Assembly (NCBI GenBank): GCA_030544185.1
Contig: JAUNRO010000190.1
Span: 1 to 6,332 of the forward strand
DNA: 6,332 nt
Origin: Propionibacteriaceae bacterium
GTDB taxonomy: Bacteria; Actinomycetota; Actinomycetes; Propionibacteriales; Propionibacteriaceae
Reading direction: 5' to 3'
Shown: positions 5,925-6,332 of the stretch, piece by piece
Layout: the number at the start of each line of letters is the position of its first letter
Position numbering within the stretch: the stretch's first letter is position 1
The notes under the pieces: model-generated
Told to the model about the DNA's origin: nothing
What the model saw: the letters and a program-made list of their open reading frames with translations, nothing else
Database searches by the model: none
Program-made: the position numbers and the translations under genes

Positions 5925-6332
5925 CGCGTGCTCCGTCCCGGCGCTCGACGATCTCGGCGTCGACGATGTCGCCCGGCCCCGCCTCCAGCGCATAGGGCTC
6001 GCCGGCTCCCTCCGCCGGAAGGGCCCGCGGGCCTTCGTCGGCGATCGAGAGATCCACCCGCTCGCGCGCCACCTCGACCTCGCCCGGGAGGCCGTCGGCC
6101 TCGGCCCGGGCAGCCTCGACCTCGCCAGCGGCGGCCCGGATCGCGGCGGCCCGGTCGTGATCCATGCTCACCGAGTCCAGCAGTTCGTGATAGCGCCGCA
6201 GCTCCGCGGCCATCAGCGCCTCGACCCGGGCGTCCAGATCGGCCTTGGCCTTCTTCGCGAGCCGGCGGACCGCGTCATCGCCGAACACCGCTTCGAGCAC
6301 GCGCTGGGCCAGCGCGGCCGTGCCGCCCGCGA
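5914..6332 (-). CDS. Dynamin-like GTPase/dynamin-family protein, C-terminal part (DynA-type partner)
   Basis: The last 138 codons and TAG stop of a gene entering from the right edge. Its start and GTPase domain are out of view. The visible part begins with a charged helical region (AVRRLAKKAKADLDARVEAL, then LRRYHELLDSVSMD, then RAAAIRAAAGEVEAARAEA), typical of the end of the actinobacterial dynamin-family protein that precedes the YfjP-type GTPase. A hydrophilic, acidic, Gly/Pro-containing tail follows, with GDIVDAEIVERRD close to the end, and is probably disordered. No membrane segment is visible in this part. The stop overlaps the next GTPase start by 11 bp, so the two are probably translated in a fixed ratio and act together. 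The identity leans on this context plus the C-terminal pattern, since no G motif can be seen. Confidence 0.72.
   Translation of the reverse strand, partial: AGGTAALAQRVLEAVFGDDAVRRLAKKAKADLDARVEALMAAELRRYHELLDSVSMDHDRAAAIRAAAGEVEAARAEADGLPGEVEVARERVDLSIADEGPRALPAEGAGEPYALEAGPGDIVDAEIVERRDGARDGR

Overview
The window is high-G+C DNA (clearly above 65% by eye) with dense gene packing, GTG starts and long antisense shadow frames. Family content points to an actinobacterium: a tandem pair of dynamin-like GTPases, an actinobacterial-type SSB paralog, and EttA. Without a database search I cannot place it below phylum; a Propionibacteriales-like origin is only a guess. There is no mobile element, CRISPR array, rRNA or tRNA gene that I can see.

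Layout from left to right. (1) The 5' end of ettA (minus strand, runs off the left edge). (2) A large membrane-bound member of the class C beta-lactamase/serine-hydrolase family (minus strand), whose SxxK nucleophile motif reads GLTE, so it looks catalytically dead. (3) A 73-bp divergent spacer. (4) A two-gene plus-strand operon with a 4-bp ATGA overlap: a Yip1-like polytopic membrane protein and a membrane-anchored alpha/beta hydrolase with an intact GWSGG nucleophile elbow. (5) A convergent junction of only 4 bp, then an SSB paralog on the minus strand. (6) A 135-bp spacer upstream of ssb with two DnaA-box-like direct repeats 30 bp apart and a GC hairpin in the ssb leader. (7) A dynamin-like GTPase with two C-terminal membrane helices (minus strand), overlapping by 11 bp with (8) the C-terminal end of a second large GTPase-type protein that enters from the right edge.

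How the genes may work together. The two GTPases are translationally linked and probably act as a heteromeric membrane-remodelling pair, as known for actinobacterial DynA/DynB-type proteins. The SSB paralog lies downstream on the same strand, with its own spacer and candidate regulatory sites. The Yip1-like protein and the hydrolase are coupled and both membrane-bound, so a joint function on membrane lipids or acylated substrates at the inner membrane face is a reasonable inference, not shown. The best candidates for something undescribed are this Yip1/hydrolase pair, the divergent pseudo-serine hydrolase, and the DnaA-box-like sites in front of ssb. A window-wide oddity is strong use of TAT over TAC for tyrosine (27 of 32 codons) despite the high G+C.
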